NCBI RefSeq assembly: GCF_900095795.1 | Contig: NZ_LT608328.1 | Location: 2,225,001 to 2,289,000, forward strand | Direction of reading: 5' to 3' | DNA: 64,000 nucleotides | Source: Petrimonas mucosa | GTDB taxonomy: Bacteria > Bacteroidota > Bacteroidia > Bacteroidales > Dysgonomonadaceae | Part shown: positions 9,429 to 18,749 of the stretch, piece after piece | Numbering within the stretch: the first letter of the stretch is position 1 | Layout: every line of letters starts with the position of its first letter | Notes under the pieces: model-generated | The model's input: the letters and a program-made list of their open reading frames with translations, nothing else | Told to the model about the DNA's origin: nothing | Database searches by the model: none | Program-made: the position numbers and the translations under genes

Positions 9429-11153
9429 TTAATCTAGCAAATCTTCTACGATCAGTGAATAACCCTTCTCGTTCGGATGCAAACCATCCAGGAACAACCT
9501 TTCATCCACCTTTCCATCTGCCGTGAGCAACCTGGAACCAACATCAACATACCGGTAATTGTGCAACGCCGCCATCTCCGATATCTGCCGGTTAATGGTC
9601 CGTACCACCTCTTCCTTGCCACGACGCGGCAGCAGGCCTACAACCTTGATCACCGCATTAGGTTGACGGACCCTGATCTGGTCGAGCAGAAACTTCAAAC
9701 CGTCAACAATCTCATTCTCACTATTCAGCCCCAAGTTATTGGTCCCGATCATCAGCACTACCTCCTTTGCCCGGTATCCGTCCAGTTCGCCATGATAGAC
9801 ACGCCAAAGCACATTCTCTACCCGATCCCATCCGAAACCGAGATTTACAAATCCGGCAGGCTCCATCTCTTCTCTCCAGCTCCGGGATCCATGCTCCCGT
9901 CCCGGTTCTCCACCCCAGTAATGGGTGATCGAGTTGCCAATGATCACCCTTTCAGCATTTCCGGTCTGGAGTTTTTTCAGGATTGCCGCATGGCGCTCCT
10001 TCCACTCGTAGATATCGGGTTCTCTCCGTTGACTCACAGGCCGAGTAGTAGTGATCTTTCCCACCGGCATGTTCAATATTTTCCGGACAATCTTCTCGTA
10101 TGCGTCGGCATAAACCTGCATCCCGAGATCGGTGGGGTGAATATTGTCCACGCAGCCATCCATAGGCATGTTGATGGAATCCTTGTGCAGGTGATGGATA
10201 TTCTTTACCCCCAGTCGCCGCAACGAGTCGAATGCCTGTCGTGACGCCTCGTTCATCCGTTCTGCCGTCTCTCTCGACCCTTCATTGAGTTCGGCATTCC
10301 TGTAGCCAATATGGTCCACGATAAGGATGGGGGCATCATGCTTCTCCCTCAACTTTTTCACCCCGTAGAGTGTCCTTCGGATGACCTCTTCGGACGAGAG
10401 GTTTCCCATATTGGGCAGGCAATCGAAAATGTAGAGCGATGCATCCATCTCATCCATCAGGTCAACCAGCTCCTTTTCGAGCGGTCCATTACCGGAGAAA
10501 GCTAGGTTGACAACCGGATAATCAAGTTTTCGGGACAAGATATTGGTCCATCCCATTCCCGGCCGAGAGGCACATCCGCCTTGCGCGATGGAGGTACCGT
10601 AAACCACGATCGGTTTCTCTGCCAGCACCGGAATAAAACGGAGCTCCGCCGAATCGGGGACGCCAATCTTCATCCATGTCACCGTGTTGTATAGTGGAAG
10701 GTAGAGACGGTATTCAAAGCCATGTTTGTGGTATTTGCTTTGCGAGAGGTTACTGAAAGTATAGGAGATGGTATCGCCGAAGTTATAGCGATCGGTCGCC
10801 ACCCGCCATTTGCCGTCGGAATCGACTGCATAGAGATCGACACCCGTCTTGCCGGTTGCCGGCATGTGGGGCATGGCATGGCTACCCTTCACCCCATACC
10901 GTATCTCAATTGTCGTAGCATTCGTGTAAAAATGGATGGCCAGTCCGGCAGAGTTTTCAGACAGTCCCCAAACCGGCTCCCTCACTACCTTTTTCGCCCT
11001 GTCAGGCAGACGTTGATAACTCTTCCCTATCTCTTCTGTCCATCCCTGGTTCTGGATAACATGCCTACTCTCCTGCATCGGGTCGTACCAGCGGGTCTGT
11101 GCGGTCAAATTTGCCACACAGAGCAAGCTAAAAATAAAAAAAGCAGTTCTCAT
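9429..11153 (-). CDS. Exported tandem SGNH/GDSL hydrolase
   Basis: A 574-residue secreted esterase-like protein with two SGNH domains. The N-terminus is a clean signal peptide ending LTAQ. A beta-sandwich (about 25-180) precedes the first SGNH domain, with nucleophile motif YGTSIAQGG (Ser188) and closing DNIHPTDLG. The second domain starts with IIGNSITHYWGG near 407, continues with LMIGTNNLG and ends with DGLHPNEKG near 557. Both contain the Ser and the Asp–His of the triad. Such enzymes often deacetylate polysaccharides; the substrate here is unknown. It lies only 5 bp downstream of the cca-type gene stop, suggesting co-transcription. Confidence 0.88.
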   Translation of the reverse strand: MRTAFFIFSLLCVANLTAQTRWYDPMQESRHVIQNQGWTEEIGKSYQRLPDRAKKVVREPVWGLSENSAGLAIHFYTNATTIEIRYGVKGSHAMPHMPATGKTGVDLYAVDSDGKWRVATDRYNFGDTISYTFSNLSQSKYHKHGFEYRLYLPLYNTVTWMKIGVPDSAELRFIPVLAEKPIVVYGTSIAQGGCASRPGMGWTNILSRKLDYPVVNLAFSGNGPLEKELVDLMDEMDASLYIFDCLPNMGNLSSEEVIRRTLYGVKKLREKHDAPILIVDHIGYRNAELNEGSRETAERMNEASRQAFDSLRRLGVKNIHHLHKDSINMPMDGCVDNIHPTDLGMQVYADAYEKIVRKILNMPVGKITTTRPVSQRREPDIYEWKERHAAILKKLQTGNAERVIIGNSITHYWGGEPGREHGSRSWREEMEPAGFVNLGFGWDRVENVLWRVYHGELDGYRAKEVVLMIGTNNLGLNSENEIVDGLKFLLDQIRVRQPNAVIKVVGLLPRRGKEEVVRTINRQISEMAALHNYRYVDVGSRLLTADGKVDERLFLDGLHPNEKGYSLIVEDLLD

Positions 11154-11158
11154 GATCG

Positions 11159-12592
11159 TTATTTTTCCATCGGCGTCAAGCCCAATTCATTTGCCTTCCG
11201 GATCAGATAATCATAGGCAGCCTGCCGTTCGTTGGGAATCTCACCATCCAGAATGGCCTCCTTGATGGCTGACTTCAACAGCCCCACCTCCCGTCCAGGG
11301 CCCAATCCGAAAATCTCCATGATCTCGTTGCCGTCGACAGGGGGCTGGAAATTCCGCACGCGATCTTTCTCTTCGATCTCCATCAGCTTCCTGCGGACAA
11401 TCTTGAAGTTCTGCAGGTGCCGTCTCACCTTCTCCGCATTTTTCGAGGTGATGTCGGCTTCACAGAGGGTCATCAGGTCATCGATATCGTCGCCCGCATC
11501 AAACAGCAGACGACGGATAGCGGAATCGGTCACCTCCTCCTCCACCAGCTGCATCGGACGCATATGCATGGAGACCATTTTCTGGGTATACTTCATCTTC
11601 TCGTTCAACGGCAGTTTCATGCGCCCGAAGATCTTGGGCACCATCTTCTCGCCCACATAGTTGTGGTTGTGAAATGTCCAACCCAGCTTATTGTCCCACC
11701 GTTTGGTGACCGGTTTGGCGATATCGTGCAACAGGGCCGACCATCGTAGCCAGAGGTTGTCGGTCTTCAACGAGATATTGTCGAGTACGGCAAGCGTATG
11801 GTAAAAGTTGTCCTTGTGCCCCACCCCCTCTTTGGTCTCGGCCCCTTTCAGCGCCAACAGTTCGGGGAAGATGATCTCCAGCAGGCCGGTCTTCTCGAGC
11901 AGGATAAATCCCACTGAGGGCTTCGGCGAGAGGATGATCTTGTTCAGCTCATCGGTGATTCGCTCCTTCGAGATGATCTTTATCCGTTCACTGTTCCTGG
12001 CAATCGCGTCGAATGTTTCCGGGTAGATGTCGAATCCCAGCTGCGAGGCAAACCTGACGGCTCGCATCATCCGCAACGGATCGTCGCTGAAGGTGATATC
12101 GGGATCAAGCGGCGTGCGAATGATCAGATCCTGCAGATCCTGCAGTCCGTTGAACGGATCCAGCAATTCGCCAAAGCGATCACCGTTGAGACAGAAAGCC
12201 ATCGCATTGATGGTGAAGTCGCGCCGTTTCTGGTCGTCTTCCAACGTTCCGTCCTCCACGATGGGATTCCGGGAATCGTGCGTATATGACTCTTTCCGCG
12301 CGCCCACAAACTCAATCTCAAAATCCTTGTATTTGAGTTGGGCGGTACCGAAATTCTTGAAGACCGTAAGCTTTGTGCGCGGCCCCAATGCTGAAGCGAC
12401 CGCCTTGGCAAGTTCAATCCCCTTGCCAACGGCTACAATATCGATATCTTTTGAGGGACGGTATAAGAAGAAATCCCGGACAGATCCGCCAATAAGGTAG
12501 CAATCCAGCTGCATGCGGTCGGCCACTTCTGAAATAAGTCTGAAGATTTTTCTGTCGAGGAACTCTGCAATCTCTTCGCGAGAAATATCCAT
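11159..12592 (-). CDS. CCA tRNA nucleotidyltransferase / poly(A) polymerase family, with HD domain
   Basis: Adds CCA to tRNA 3' ends (or A residues, in the PcnB branch). I start at the ATG at 12592 (477 residues, [15 protein letters not shown]); the only further upstream start is a TTG that falls on the promoter box. The N-terminal nucleotidyltransferase domain has GGSVRDFFL and the metal-binding DIDIVAVG, then [11 protein letters not shown] and [12 protein letters not shown]. The HD domain has LLHDIAKP. The combination is typical of the Bacteroidetes HD-containing CCA enzyme. CCA versus poly(A) specificity is not decided by what I can see. Confidence 0.92.
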   Translation of the reverse strand: MDISREEIAEFLDRKIFRLISEVADRMQLDCYLIGGSVRDFFLYRPSKDIDIVAVGKGIELAKAVASALGPRTKLTVFKNFGTAQLKYKDFEIEFVGARKESYTHDSRNPIVEDGTLEDDQKRRDFTINAMAFCLNGDRFGELLDPFNGLQDLQDLIIRTPLDPDITFSDDPLRMMRAVRFASQLGFDIYPETFDAIARNSERIKIISKERITDELNKIILSPKPSVGFILLEKTGLLEIIFPELLALKGAETKEGVGHKDNFYHTLAVLDNISLKTDNLWLRWSALLHDIAKPVTKRWDNKLGWTFHNHNYVGEKMVPKIFGRMKLPLNEKMKYTQKMVSMHMRPMQLVEEEVTDSAIRRLLFDAGDDIDDLMTLCEADITSKNAEKVRRHLQNFKIVRRKLMEIEEKDRVRNFQPPVDGNEIMEIFGLGPGREVGLLKSAIKEAILDGEIPNERQAAYDYLIRKANELGLTPMEK

Positions 12593-12619
12593 TGCCAATT
12601 CAAATTCTGTTATGAATTG

Positions 12620-12627
12620 CAAAATTA
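12620..12627 (-). promoter_or_regulatory. Probable -7 box of the cca-type gene
   Basis: TAATTTTG on the minus strand, about 28 bp upstream of the chosen ATG. It argues against the upstream TTG start, which it overlaps. It forms a divergent pair with the plus-strand box at 12672-12679. Confidence 0.5.
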
Positions 12628-12671
12628 CAATAATTGGGCGTGAAAACCATTTAGCGTTGAGATTTATTTCT

Positions 12672-12679
12672 TAATTTTG
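12672..12679 (+). promoter_or_regulatory. Probable -7 box of the lipoprotein gene
   Basis: TAATTTTG on the plus strand ends 10 bp before the ATG at 12690, so the transcript would have a very short leader or the real start codon may lie slightly downstream. Confidence 0.4.
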
Positions 12680-12689
12680 TATAGTTGTT

Positions 12690-13553
12690 ATGGAGAGAGT
12701 TGTGTCAAATAAGATATTTTTCAGGAAGTTACCCAGATTTCAATTTATCTTGCCGGCAGTGTTGATTATACTGCCACTTTTTATCTCCTGCTCGGGGAAG
12801 GGAAAAAGTGCGAAGAGTTACCTTGTGGAAGCTGAATCGGCATTGAACGAGGGCAACTATTCGTTGGCAAAGCTCAAGATAGACAGCATCAAGATACTGT
12901 TCCCCCGATCGTTCGACGAGATCAAGAGGGGATTTGAACTGATGCAGGAGGTGAGGATGGCGGAGAACCGGCGGAACATCGCCTACTGCGACTCGATGCT
13001 TGCTGTCAACTACAAGCTGTTGACCGAGATGCTCAATGACTTCACCTACGTGAGAGATCCACAATATCAGGAGTTCGGCGATTATGTTCCCAAGATCTAC
13101 CCGCTGAACAGTGCTTTTCAACAGAACGGTCTCCGTTCTGCCGTGAGCGAAAAGGGGCAGATGTACATCGAGAGCGTATACTCGGGTTCATTGAGCCACA
13201 ACCGGATAAAGGTGGCCACGAAAGATGGCTCCTTCGCCGAATCGCTGCCCGTAACCTCCGACGGTTTAAACTACCGCTTCAGCACTCTTGGCGCCACATA
13301 TGAGATTGTCCGTTTCACCGGCAACGATGACAACGGCGTGGCCAGTTTTATCTATACATTCAGGGAGTCTCCCATCACCCTCACCTTTATCGGCAGACGT
13401 AGCGTCACCATCTCCCTGCCCGACAAGGCAAAGCGGGGCATTGCCCGTTCGTTCGAGCTGGCTACCCTCCTTCAGGATATTGAAAAGCTCAAGTTCGAGA
13501 AAGGGCGGAGCGAGGCACTGATCAACTACCTCGAAAGCAGGAGAGACAATTAG
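12690..13553 (+). CDS. Uncharacterised lipoprotein
   Basis: A 287-residue protein with a hydrophobic signal ending in lipobox LFISC (Cys34), so it is a predicted lipoprotein. The first third of the mature chain (about 40-120) is helical and tetratricopeptide-like, with the pattern YLVEAESALNEGNYSLAKLKIDSI; the rest is beta-rich with many short hydrophobic strands. A C-terminal charged helix is predicted. I do not recognise a named family. It is divergent from the cca-type gene and convergent with the ABC exporter, whose stop overlaps its own. Confidence 0.75.
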   Translation: MERVVSNKIFFRKLPRFQFILPAVLIILPLFISCSGKGKSAKSYLVEAESALNEGNYSLAKLKIDSIKILFPRSFDEIKRGFELMQEVRMAENRRNIAYCDSMLAVNYKLLTEMLNDFTYVRDPQYQEFGDYVPKIYPLNSAFQQNGLRSAVSEKGQMYIESVYSGSLSHNRIKVATKDGSFAESLPVTSDGLNYRFSTLGATYEIVRFTGNDDNGVASFIYTFRESPITLTFIGRRSVTISLPDKAKRGIARSFELATLLQDIEKLKFEKGRSEALINYLESRRDN

Positions 13554-15169
13554 ATCTTGTAAATCCGATCGCAATACCTGGCCACCTCCGCATGGTGGGT
13601 AATGAAGAGTACCGTCCGGTGTCCCATCTGCTCTTTCAGGTTAAACAAGAATCGTTTCTCGGTCTCCGCATCCAGTGCCGAAGTGGCTTCGTCCAGCAGC
13701 AAGATTGCCCCTGGGCGCAGCAGTGAGCGGGCGATCGCAATCCGCTGTGCCTGCCCTTCTGAAACACCTGTTCCACCCACACCCAAAACAGTATCGAGTC
13801 CCTCCGGCAGTTCCAGGACAAACTCGGCCGACGCCACCCGAAGCGCCTCCAGCAGCTTCTCCTCTCCGGCATCGGGATCTCCTATCAGCAGATTGCTGCG
13901 GATGGTACCGCTGAAGAGCGTGTTGCCCTGCGGCACATAGACAAAGTTTGAACGGGTAGCGGGAGATACCGGCAGACTCTTCTCCCGGTTTCTTATCGTG
14001 ATGCTCCCTTTCTGCGGTTCAACCAGGGCAAGTATCAGCCTGATCAGCGTCGTCTTTCCCGTTCCGGTTTCACCCATTACCGCAACCATCTCTCCCGGTC
14101 CGGCATCGAGCGAAAAACCGGAGATAACCGGACCTGTTTCCCCATCGTAGGCATAGGTAATGTCCGACAGATGCAACGACACGGCCCCATCCAGATACTC
14201 CTTTTTTCCAACCTTCTCGTTCTCAAGGCTGTTCAGAAAAGTCAGCCGTTCACTCGCTGCCTGTGCCGATATCAGGGTCGGAATCAGCCGCATCAGGTCG
14301 AACAAAGGCCGCTGTATCTGGTTCACCAACTGCAGGTATGCAGTAACCGTACCAAAGGTGACTGTCTTGGCAGCGATTCCCCAGGCTCCCCAGATAAATG
14401 CGGTAATATATCCGCCGCTAAAGGCCATACCTGACACAAAACGGGCCCAGGCCGTGACGGTAGTCTTCTTCTCCACCTTTTGCTGGAGCTCCCGCTGAAG
14501 CCCTCCCAAGCGCTCCAGTTCGCTCTCCTGCCGCTCATATGTCCGGACCACCAGATGGTTGAGCAGGTTCTCCTCCATCATGGAGGAGATGAAACTCTCG
14601 CTCTCCTTGATCTGCCGGCTGTAATCCCTCATCTTCACATAGTAGGGCTTGCTGAAAAGGAGCAGCAACGGCATGGCGATACCCAAAATGAGGGCCAGGA
14701 GCGGATCCATCACGAGCAGCATCACGAATGCGCCCAGCAGCTGAAGCGTGGAGGTCACCAGCATCGGCAGCACGGTGATCATCGTTTTTATGATATCGTC
14801 CGTATCCTTGATGATCCGTGTCAGCACATCCCCGCTGTGCAGGGAGCTCATCTCCGTCCATCTCGTATAAAGCAGGTTGGCAAAAACTTTCTGGCGGATG
14901 GAGTTACCCACCTTCACCTCGGTCATATTCACATAGCGTACATCGGTCACGTTCAGAAAGACCCGGAGCAGCGTGAGCAGCACCAGAAGCAGGGAGTAGT
15001 GGAGCAGTGAGCCGGTGGCGTCACCCGACGCGACATCGATAATGGCCTTCAATGCCCAGACAAAGCTAAGTGAAACGACCACACTCAATGTTCCGATCAC
15101 GGTTATCATCACCAACGACCTGCGATGACCCTGTGAAATCTCCTTGAGAAAGTTCAAAAAATGCATCAT
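13550..15169 (-). CDS. ABC transporter, fused membrane and ATPase domains (exporter type)
   Basis: A 539-residue half-transporter that should work as a dimer in the inner membrane. Residues about 15-290 carry six membrane helices of the exporter type. The nucleotide-binding domain has Walker A GETGTGKTT (near 365-373), a degenerate signature VSEGQ in place of LSGGQ, and Walker B AILLLDEATSALD, then a switch His in FITHH. There is no N-terminal C39 peptidase. It starts directly after the nucleotidyltransferase stop, as the last gene of the HprK–S26–PqqD operon, so it probably exports the product of that operon. Substrate unknown. Confidence 0.9.
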   Translation of the reverse strand: MMHFLNFLKEISQGHRRSLVMITVIGTLSVVVSLSFVWALKAIIDVASGDATGSLLHYSLLLVLLTLLRVFLNVTDVRYVNMTEVKVGNSIRQKVFANLLYTRWTEMSSLHSGDVLTRIIKDTDDIIKTMITVLPMLVTSTLQLLGAFVMLLVMDPLLALILGIAMPLLLLFSKPYYVKMRDYSRQIKESESFISSMMEENLLNHLVVRTYERQESELERLGGLQRELQQKVEKKTTVTAWARFVSGMAFSGGYITAFIWGAWGIAAKTVTFGTVTAYLQLVNQIQRPLFDLMRLIPTLISAQAASERLTFLNSLENEKVGKKEYLDGAVSLHLSDITYAYDGETGPVISGFSLDAGPGEMVAVMGETGTGKTTLIRLILALVEPQKGSITIRNREKSLPVSPATRSNFVYVPQGNTLFSGTIRSNLLIGDPDAGEEKLLEALRVASAEFVLELPEGLDTVLGVGGTGVSEGQAQRIAIARSLLRPGAILLLDEATSALDAETEKRFLFNLKEQMGHRTVLFITHHAEVARYCDRIYKI

Positions 15170-16282
15170 CTACTTATTGAACAACAGTTTGAGGTTGGTT
15201 ACGATCTTTATCACCGGCAATCTATTGATATGGTGGGGAGCGATGGCGGAGATCCTTCTTGTCCTTGCAGCCGAATAGGTAAACCTGTGCCACTTTGCAT
15301 CCCACTTGCCCCGGTAACTGCTCTTTTCGAAGGTCGTATATCCGAAATTGCCCCCCTTCAGAATATCATCCATCACCATATCTACCCAGCTGCCCTCCGG
15401 ATCAACCGTAAAAGGGAAAACTTCGGGTCGCGCCCCCAAGTATTTCACCGCCACCGATGCAAAGAGCGCTATCGCTTCCGACAGATCGAACTCTCTTGCC
15501 AGCTCTGCAATCACCGCCTTCTCCATCCTCTCTGAATAGGCATGCATGAAGAGCACCCAGTCGCAAAACTGGCGGAGACCTACACCCAGGTGGATAAAAT
15601 GGTGAAAGAGATGATAGAAGATGTAGAAAGCGTTGAACTCGGGAGGTAAAACGGCAACCTTCAGATCGTCGATCTCCAGTTCCACAAAGCGATTATTTCG
15701 GATAATCTCCCCGATTTCCGACTCCAGCAGCCTATCGTACCGCCTGATACCGAAATAGCTGATCTTCTTGTGATTCTCAACATGAACACCGTTGATATCA
15801 AAGGAGCGGTGATGGATATTTTCAGCATCCATCTTGTACCCTTTTCTCCTCGCCCACTCGTTTGCCCTCCAGTAGTCCTCCTTACGGTAAAGGAAGAGGT
15901 CGATATCACCCGGAGAGCGGTGTTCCGGTCTCGGGTAGAGGGTGGCGTTACCCTGTCCTTTCAGCAGTACGAAGGAGCAACCCATCCGGTCGTACGCTGC
16001 CGCAAGGTGTTTCAGCTCCTCATTTAACTTCCTGTTCAACCTCTCGATAGCTTCGGTCTTCAGGAAAAGCTTGTACAACAACTTTTTCTCGGGACGGCAG
16101 GCAGCAGGTAGCGTCATGATACCATCATAGAGCAGAGCGATCACCCCCTGTGAGTTTGCCAGGTTGAAGAGCTCTTCCCACACTGAAGAGCCTGCCCCCT
16201 GGAAAAGCTCCTCAACGGCCGGTTTGTTCCAGATAGCGGAACGGAGCAATTCAAGGAAAAGGGAGAGTGCCTGTTCATTCAT
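15170..16282 (-). CDS. Nucleotidyltransferase family protein (NTP_transf_5-like)
   Basis: A 370-residue protein with the nucleotidyltransferase core LLKGQGNATLYPRPEHR followed by GDIDLFL (near 124-151); the D-x-D is the expected metal-binding pair. The length and the second half, rich in aromatic helices, fit the uncharacterised nucleotidyltransferase group often found with PqqD-like proteins and HPr-kinase homologues. It overlaps the PqqD-like gene by 8 bp and abuts the ABC exporter. The role is inferred: modification of a peptide or carrier by nucleotidyl transfer. No direct evidence for substrate. Confidence 0.8.
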   Translation of the reverse strand: MNEQALSLFLELLRSAIWNKPAVEELFQGAGSSVWEELFNLANSQGVIALLYDGIMTLPAACRPEKKLLYKLFLKTEAIERLNRKLNEELKHLAAAYDRMGCSFVLLKGQGNATLYPRPEHRSPGDIDLFLYRKEDYWRANEWARRKGYKMDAENIHHRSFDINGVHVENHKKISYFGIRRYDRLLESEIGEIIRNNRFVELEIDDLKVAVLPPEFNAFYIFYHLFHHFIHLGVGLRQFCDWVLFMHAYSERMEKAVIAELAREFDLSEAIALFASVAVKYLGARPEVFPFTVDPEGSWVDMVMDDILKGGNFGYTTFEKSSYRGKWDAKWHRFTYSAARTRRISAIAPHHINRLPVIKIVTNLKLLFNK

Positions 16283-16544
16283 AGAGTACGCCGGCTTGTA
16301 TCAGTTTATCGACCAATGCCCTGGCATCGGCCATAGCCCGACTCCGGTCGATGCCGTACCGTTCAGCCAATCTCTCCGCCCAATCCTCGACTGTAAAATC
16401 GTTGCCAAAACTCCCAGCTATCAGGAATTCAGCAGAGCTGTTGAGCGAAATGACACGGGTATAGCTGATCTGCTGCCCGTCGTTGGCGACCAGGATGGAT
16501 TCATCCCCGATCTGCTTGATTGTAATATTCTCCTTTATTTTCAT
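16275..16544 (-). CDS. PqqD-like peptide chaperone (RiPP recognition element type)
   Basis: An 89-residue protein with the winged-helix PqqD pattern: short strands at the N-terminus, LNSSAEFLIAGSFGN in the middle, then VEDWAERLAERYGIDRSRAMADARALVDKLIQAGVLYE. PqqD domains bind leader peptides of ribosomally made, modified peptides and hand them to tailoring enzymes. Overlap with the nucleotidyltransferase gene suggests the two proteins act together. No precursor peptide gene was found nearby. Confidence 0.8.
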   Translation of the reverse strand: MKIKENITIKQIGDESILVANDGQQISYTRVISLNSSAEFLIAGSFGNDFTVEDWAERLAERYGIDRSRAMADARALVDKLIQAGVLYE

Positions 16545-16589
16545 GCACCAGTTATTGTTTCATAGAAGTCACCAATCGGCCCAATCTCA

Positions 16590-16991
16590 TCAAAAAACCA
16601 CCCCTGATGGAGGGTTGGGCAATATGGGTATCCTTAACACCTTCTCCACATATTGGAAATAGTAGAACAACTTATGGTTCAGTTCAAAACCATAATCCAC
16701 ACCCGGTTCATACCCGATAATGGATTGAAAGAATCTTCTTTTCTGCGACTGGACAGCCAGGTAGTTCCATTGCGCTACATATTGCTGGTTCCAGCCTTCA
16801 TAATATTGCTGTGAGCGGAACCTGGCCGGGGAATTCTGAAGTGCATACCATGAGTCGAATCCAGGATCGAACACTATCAGTTCATACTCCACGGTATCCT
16901 TCTGCTGCGGCTCAATCTTCACCACCCCTTTCGGTCCCGAGCAAGCGACAATGAGTAAAACGATCGCAGGTAACAACAATGCTCTTTTCAT
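16590..16991 (-). CDS. DUF6146-like lipoprotein
   Basis: A 133-residue lipoprotein: signal MKRALLLPAIVLLIVAC with the lipobox Cys at residue 17. The mature chain is compact and rich in Tyr, Trp and Gln (for example FDPGFDSWYALQNSPA and WNQQYVAQWNYLAV). It matches my memory of the DUF6146 family of Bacteroidetes, which has no known function. It sits inside the HprK–S26–PqqD operon, but its conserved role may be independent of the tailoring genes. Confidence 0.7.
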   Translation of the reverse strand: MKRALLLPAIVLLIVACSGPKGVVKIEPQQKDTVEYELIVFDPGFDSWYALQNSPARFRSQQYYEGWNQQYVAQWNYLAVQSQKRRFFQSIIGYEPGVDYGFELNHKLFYYFQYVEKVLRIPILPNPPSGVVF

Positions 16992-17004
16992 AACCTTATC
17001 ACCT

Positions 17005-17451
17005 TTAAATGATCCTCCGATATATTCCCAGAAAAATCCTCCGCATCAACGGACTCGAAAACCACCATTTTTCTGCCAGCCTCCATTCAAGACTTCCCTT
17101 TCCTACTCTTCTTCCCTTCCTGTAAACAGCCGTCACCTCAGCAACAACATGCTCCCTGTCGCACTCTTCCCGAACTTTCAGATTCCCGTCACCACGGAGC
17201 GTGATTACCCCCTCTTCTACCTTCTCAATCCGGTGAACGACATAGAGGCCGGTCCTTGTCCTGGCCAGAACAATATTTCCCTTTTTTACCGACCCTTCGT
17301 TCAAAGCCGACAACTCGATCCGGTCAGACTGTGGACGGATCAGCGGCAACATGCTGTTGCCCTTTGTCGGAATCATCACCTTGCGGTGAGCTTCGATCTC
17401 CTGCAGGAGATGTTCAAAAAAAAGCTCGTTTGGAACAATCAGTGATTCCAT
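17005..17451 (-). CDS. S24/S26 family peptidase (signal-peptidase-like)
   Basis: A 148-residue protein with the motif PTKGNSMLPLIRP near residues 28-40, the nucleophile-Ser box of S24/S26 peptidases, and RGDGN further on. The expected general-base Lys is not certain: a candidate stretch is VKKGNIVLARTRTGLYVVHR. There is no clear N-terminal membrane anchor as in LepB. It starts 1 bp after the HprK-like stop. A role in cutting a leader peptide in the same operon is an inference from context. Confidence 0.75.
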   Translation of the reverse strand: MESLIVPNELFFEHLLQEIEAHRKVMIPTKGNSMLPLIRPQSDRIELSALNEGSVKKGNIVLARTRTGLYVVHRIEKVEEGVITLRGDGNLKVREECDREHVVAEVTAVYRKGRRVGKGSLEWRLAEKWWFSSPLMRRIFLGIYRRII

Positions 17452-17452
17452 C

Positions 17453-18325
17453 TCATGACAGCAACGACCGGGTTAACGATACCGCCTCATAATCAGGCCG
17501 GCAATCGAGCCTGTAAACCGGAACACGTTGCAGAATAGCCGCAACTACATCCTGTACCCGCTTCCTATTTTCCGGATCGGAGCGGAGCACCGACGACGAA
17601 GCCAGCAACGAGGAGAATGCCTCGATACTCCTCACTTTGGTCAACCGGTTCTCGGAACTCTGATAGAGGTGGACAAAAGCAACCACCTCGGCCGAAATAT
17701 TCCTGTAACAGGCCGTGCTTCCACTCCAGGGGGCACCATACACCCTTACCGGTTCATGCTCAAAAACCTTTACCAGGGGTTCATCATCATTCAACAGGGT
17801 ACATCCCGGCACAAATTCGCGCCACAGCCGGCTATGTGTGCTTTTTCCCGTTCCGCTCTTGCCCAGGAAGATCATCGCCTTCCCGTTCAACTCCGTAACA
17901 GAGCCATGGATCTTGATGGTCTGGTCCACCCGGATCGAGGTCACTCCATAAGCCATCCTCAGGAGATTGTTAAGAAAAACCGCCTCGCCTTCATCGGTCA
18001 ACGACAGGTCGCACACCATCTCCTTCCTGTCGTTCCGAGCAAATAAACGGTGTTCCCTATCGCCCTTCTTCATGGAGATCAGCATCCCTTCGGGTGTATG
18101 ATACATCTTGTAATCCACCCCATTCCACGCTATCGTATCGCTGGGCGTTATTTCGGGAATATCTACCTCTTCTCTGCCTTTCAGCCGGAACAGGACTCTT
18201 TTGTCATCCACCTCCTCCACCAGAAACGGAGCATAATTGGAGAGGATAGCTGAAGTGAGTCGCCTGTCGGGAGTCTCAATGCAAAAAATGTGACCGGCAA
18301 CACAATATGTCAGTTTCTCATTCAT
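17453..18325 (-). CDS. HPr-kinase/PEP-carboxykinase-like protein
   Basis: A 290-residue protein. The N-terminal 140 residues are beta-rich and not recognised. From residue 150 a P-loop domain follows: MIFLGKSGTGKSTHSRLW (Walker A 155-162), then LNDDEP near 177-182 as the acidic motif, then GAPWSG. This is the HprK-like layout seen in peptide-tailoring clusters, where such kinases phosphorylate peptides, rather than the HPr regulator itself (no ptsH nearby). It is the first gene of a six-gene operon and has a TATCTTTG box just upstream. Confidence 0.8.
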   Translation of the reverse strand: MNEKLTYCVAGHIFCIETPDRRLTSAILSNYAPFLVEEVDDKRVLFRLKGREEVDIPEITPSDTIAWNGVDYKMYHTPEGMLISMKKGDREHRLFARNDRKEMVCDLSLTDEGEAVFLNNLLRMAYGVTSIRVDQTIKIHGSVTELNGKAMIFLGKSGTGKSTHSRLWREFVPGCTLLNDDEPLVKVFEHEPVRVYGAPWSGSTACYRNISAEVVAFVHLYQSSENRLTKVRSIEAFSSLLASSSVLRSDPENRKRVQDVVAAILQRVPVYRLDCRPDYEAVSLTRSLLS

Positions 18326-18335
18326 AACTTCTACA

Positions 18336-18343
18336 CAAAGATA
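18336..18343 (-). promoter_or_regulatory. Probable promoter -7 box of the HprK–ABC operon
   Basis: TATCTTTG on the minus strand, about 10 bp before the HprK-like ATG. It is divergent from the riboswitch promoter at 18376-18383. The leader would be very short. Confidence 0.5.
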
Positions 18344-18375
18344 TATTTTTTTATCTCTTTTCCTCTTTTTTTACC

Positions 18376-18383
18376 TATCTTTG
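18376..18383 (+). promoter_or_regulatory. Probable -7 box driving the cobalamin riboswitch
   Basis: TATCTTTG on the plus strand, about 20 bp before the first conserved base-paired element of the riboswitch, which is where a transcript start is expected. Confidence 0.55.
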
Positions 18384-18395
18384 TCAACGAAATAT

Positions 18396-18630
18396 TGGTG
18401 TTACGTGTTCCAACCATGGCTTCGGAACCCGTAATGAAAAGGGAATCAGGTGAAAATCCTGAACAGACCCGCTGCTGTAAGCTTCGTTTGACGTGCTGAA
18501 CAGAATCCACCTTTTGCCACTAAAGCCGGCAATCCCGCAAGGGATGGCACCCGCTTCCCCCAGAAGCATCAAAAACGGTTTTGGGAAGGCGTTCAGACCA
18601 CGGAAGTAAGTCAGAAGACCTGCCAATGTT
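18396..18630 (+). ncRNA. Cobalamin riboswitch
   Basis: The untranslated stretch before the TonB receptor contains the B12 riboswitch signatures in order: a GGTG…AACC paired start, GGGAATCAGGTGAAAATCC, then the core GACCCGCTGCTGTAA near 18466-18480, and the B12-box AAGTCAGAAGACCTGCC at about 18608-18624. It is expected to shut off the downstream receptor and lipoprotein genes when adenosylcobalamin or a related corrinoid is abundant. Boundaries are approximate. A gap of about 120 bp follows before the receptor ATG. Confidence 0.93.
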
Positions 18631-18749
18631 CCACATTTTGTTAATGGCTTTCGGGGAATAAAGCTTGAAAACGACTCACGAAGAGAATCTCTTTTTGTTT
18701 GCGCGCTTCATTTTCAACATGCTTTACCGGAATAAAAATTTGGTATAAG

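Noticed and set aside
12593-12622. Upstream TTG start for the cca-type gene
   Set aside because: The TTG overlaps the TAATTTTG promoter box and the ATG at 12592 gives the usual N-terminus.
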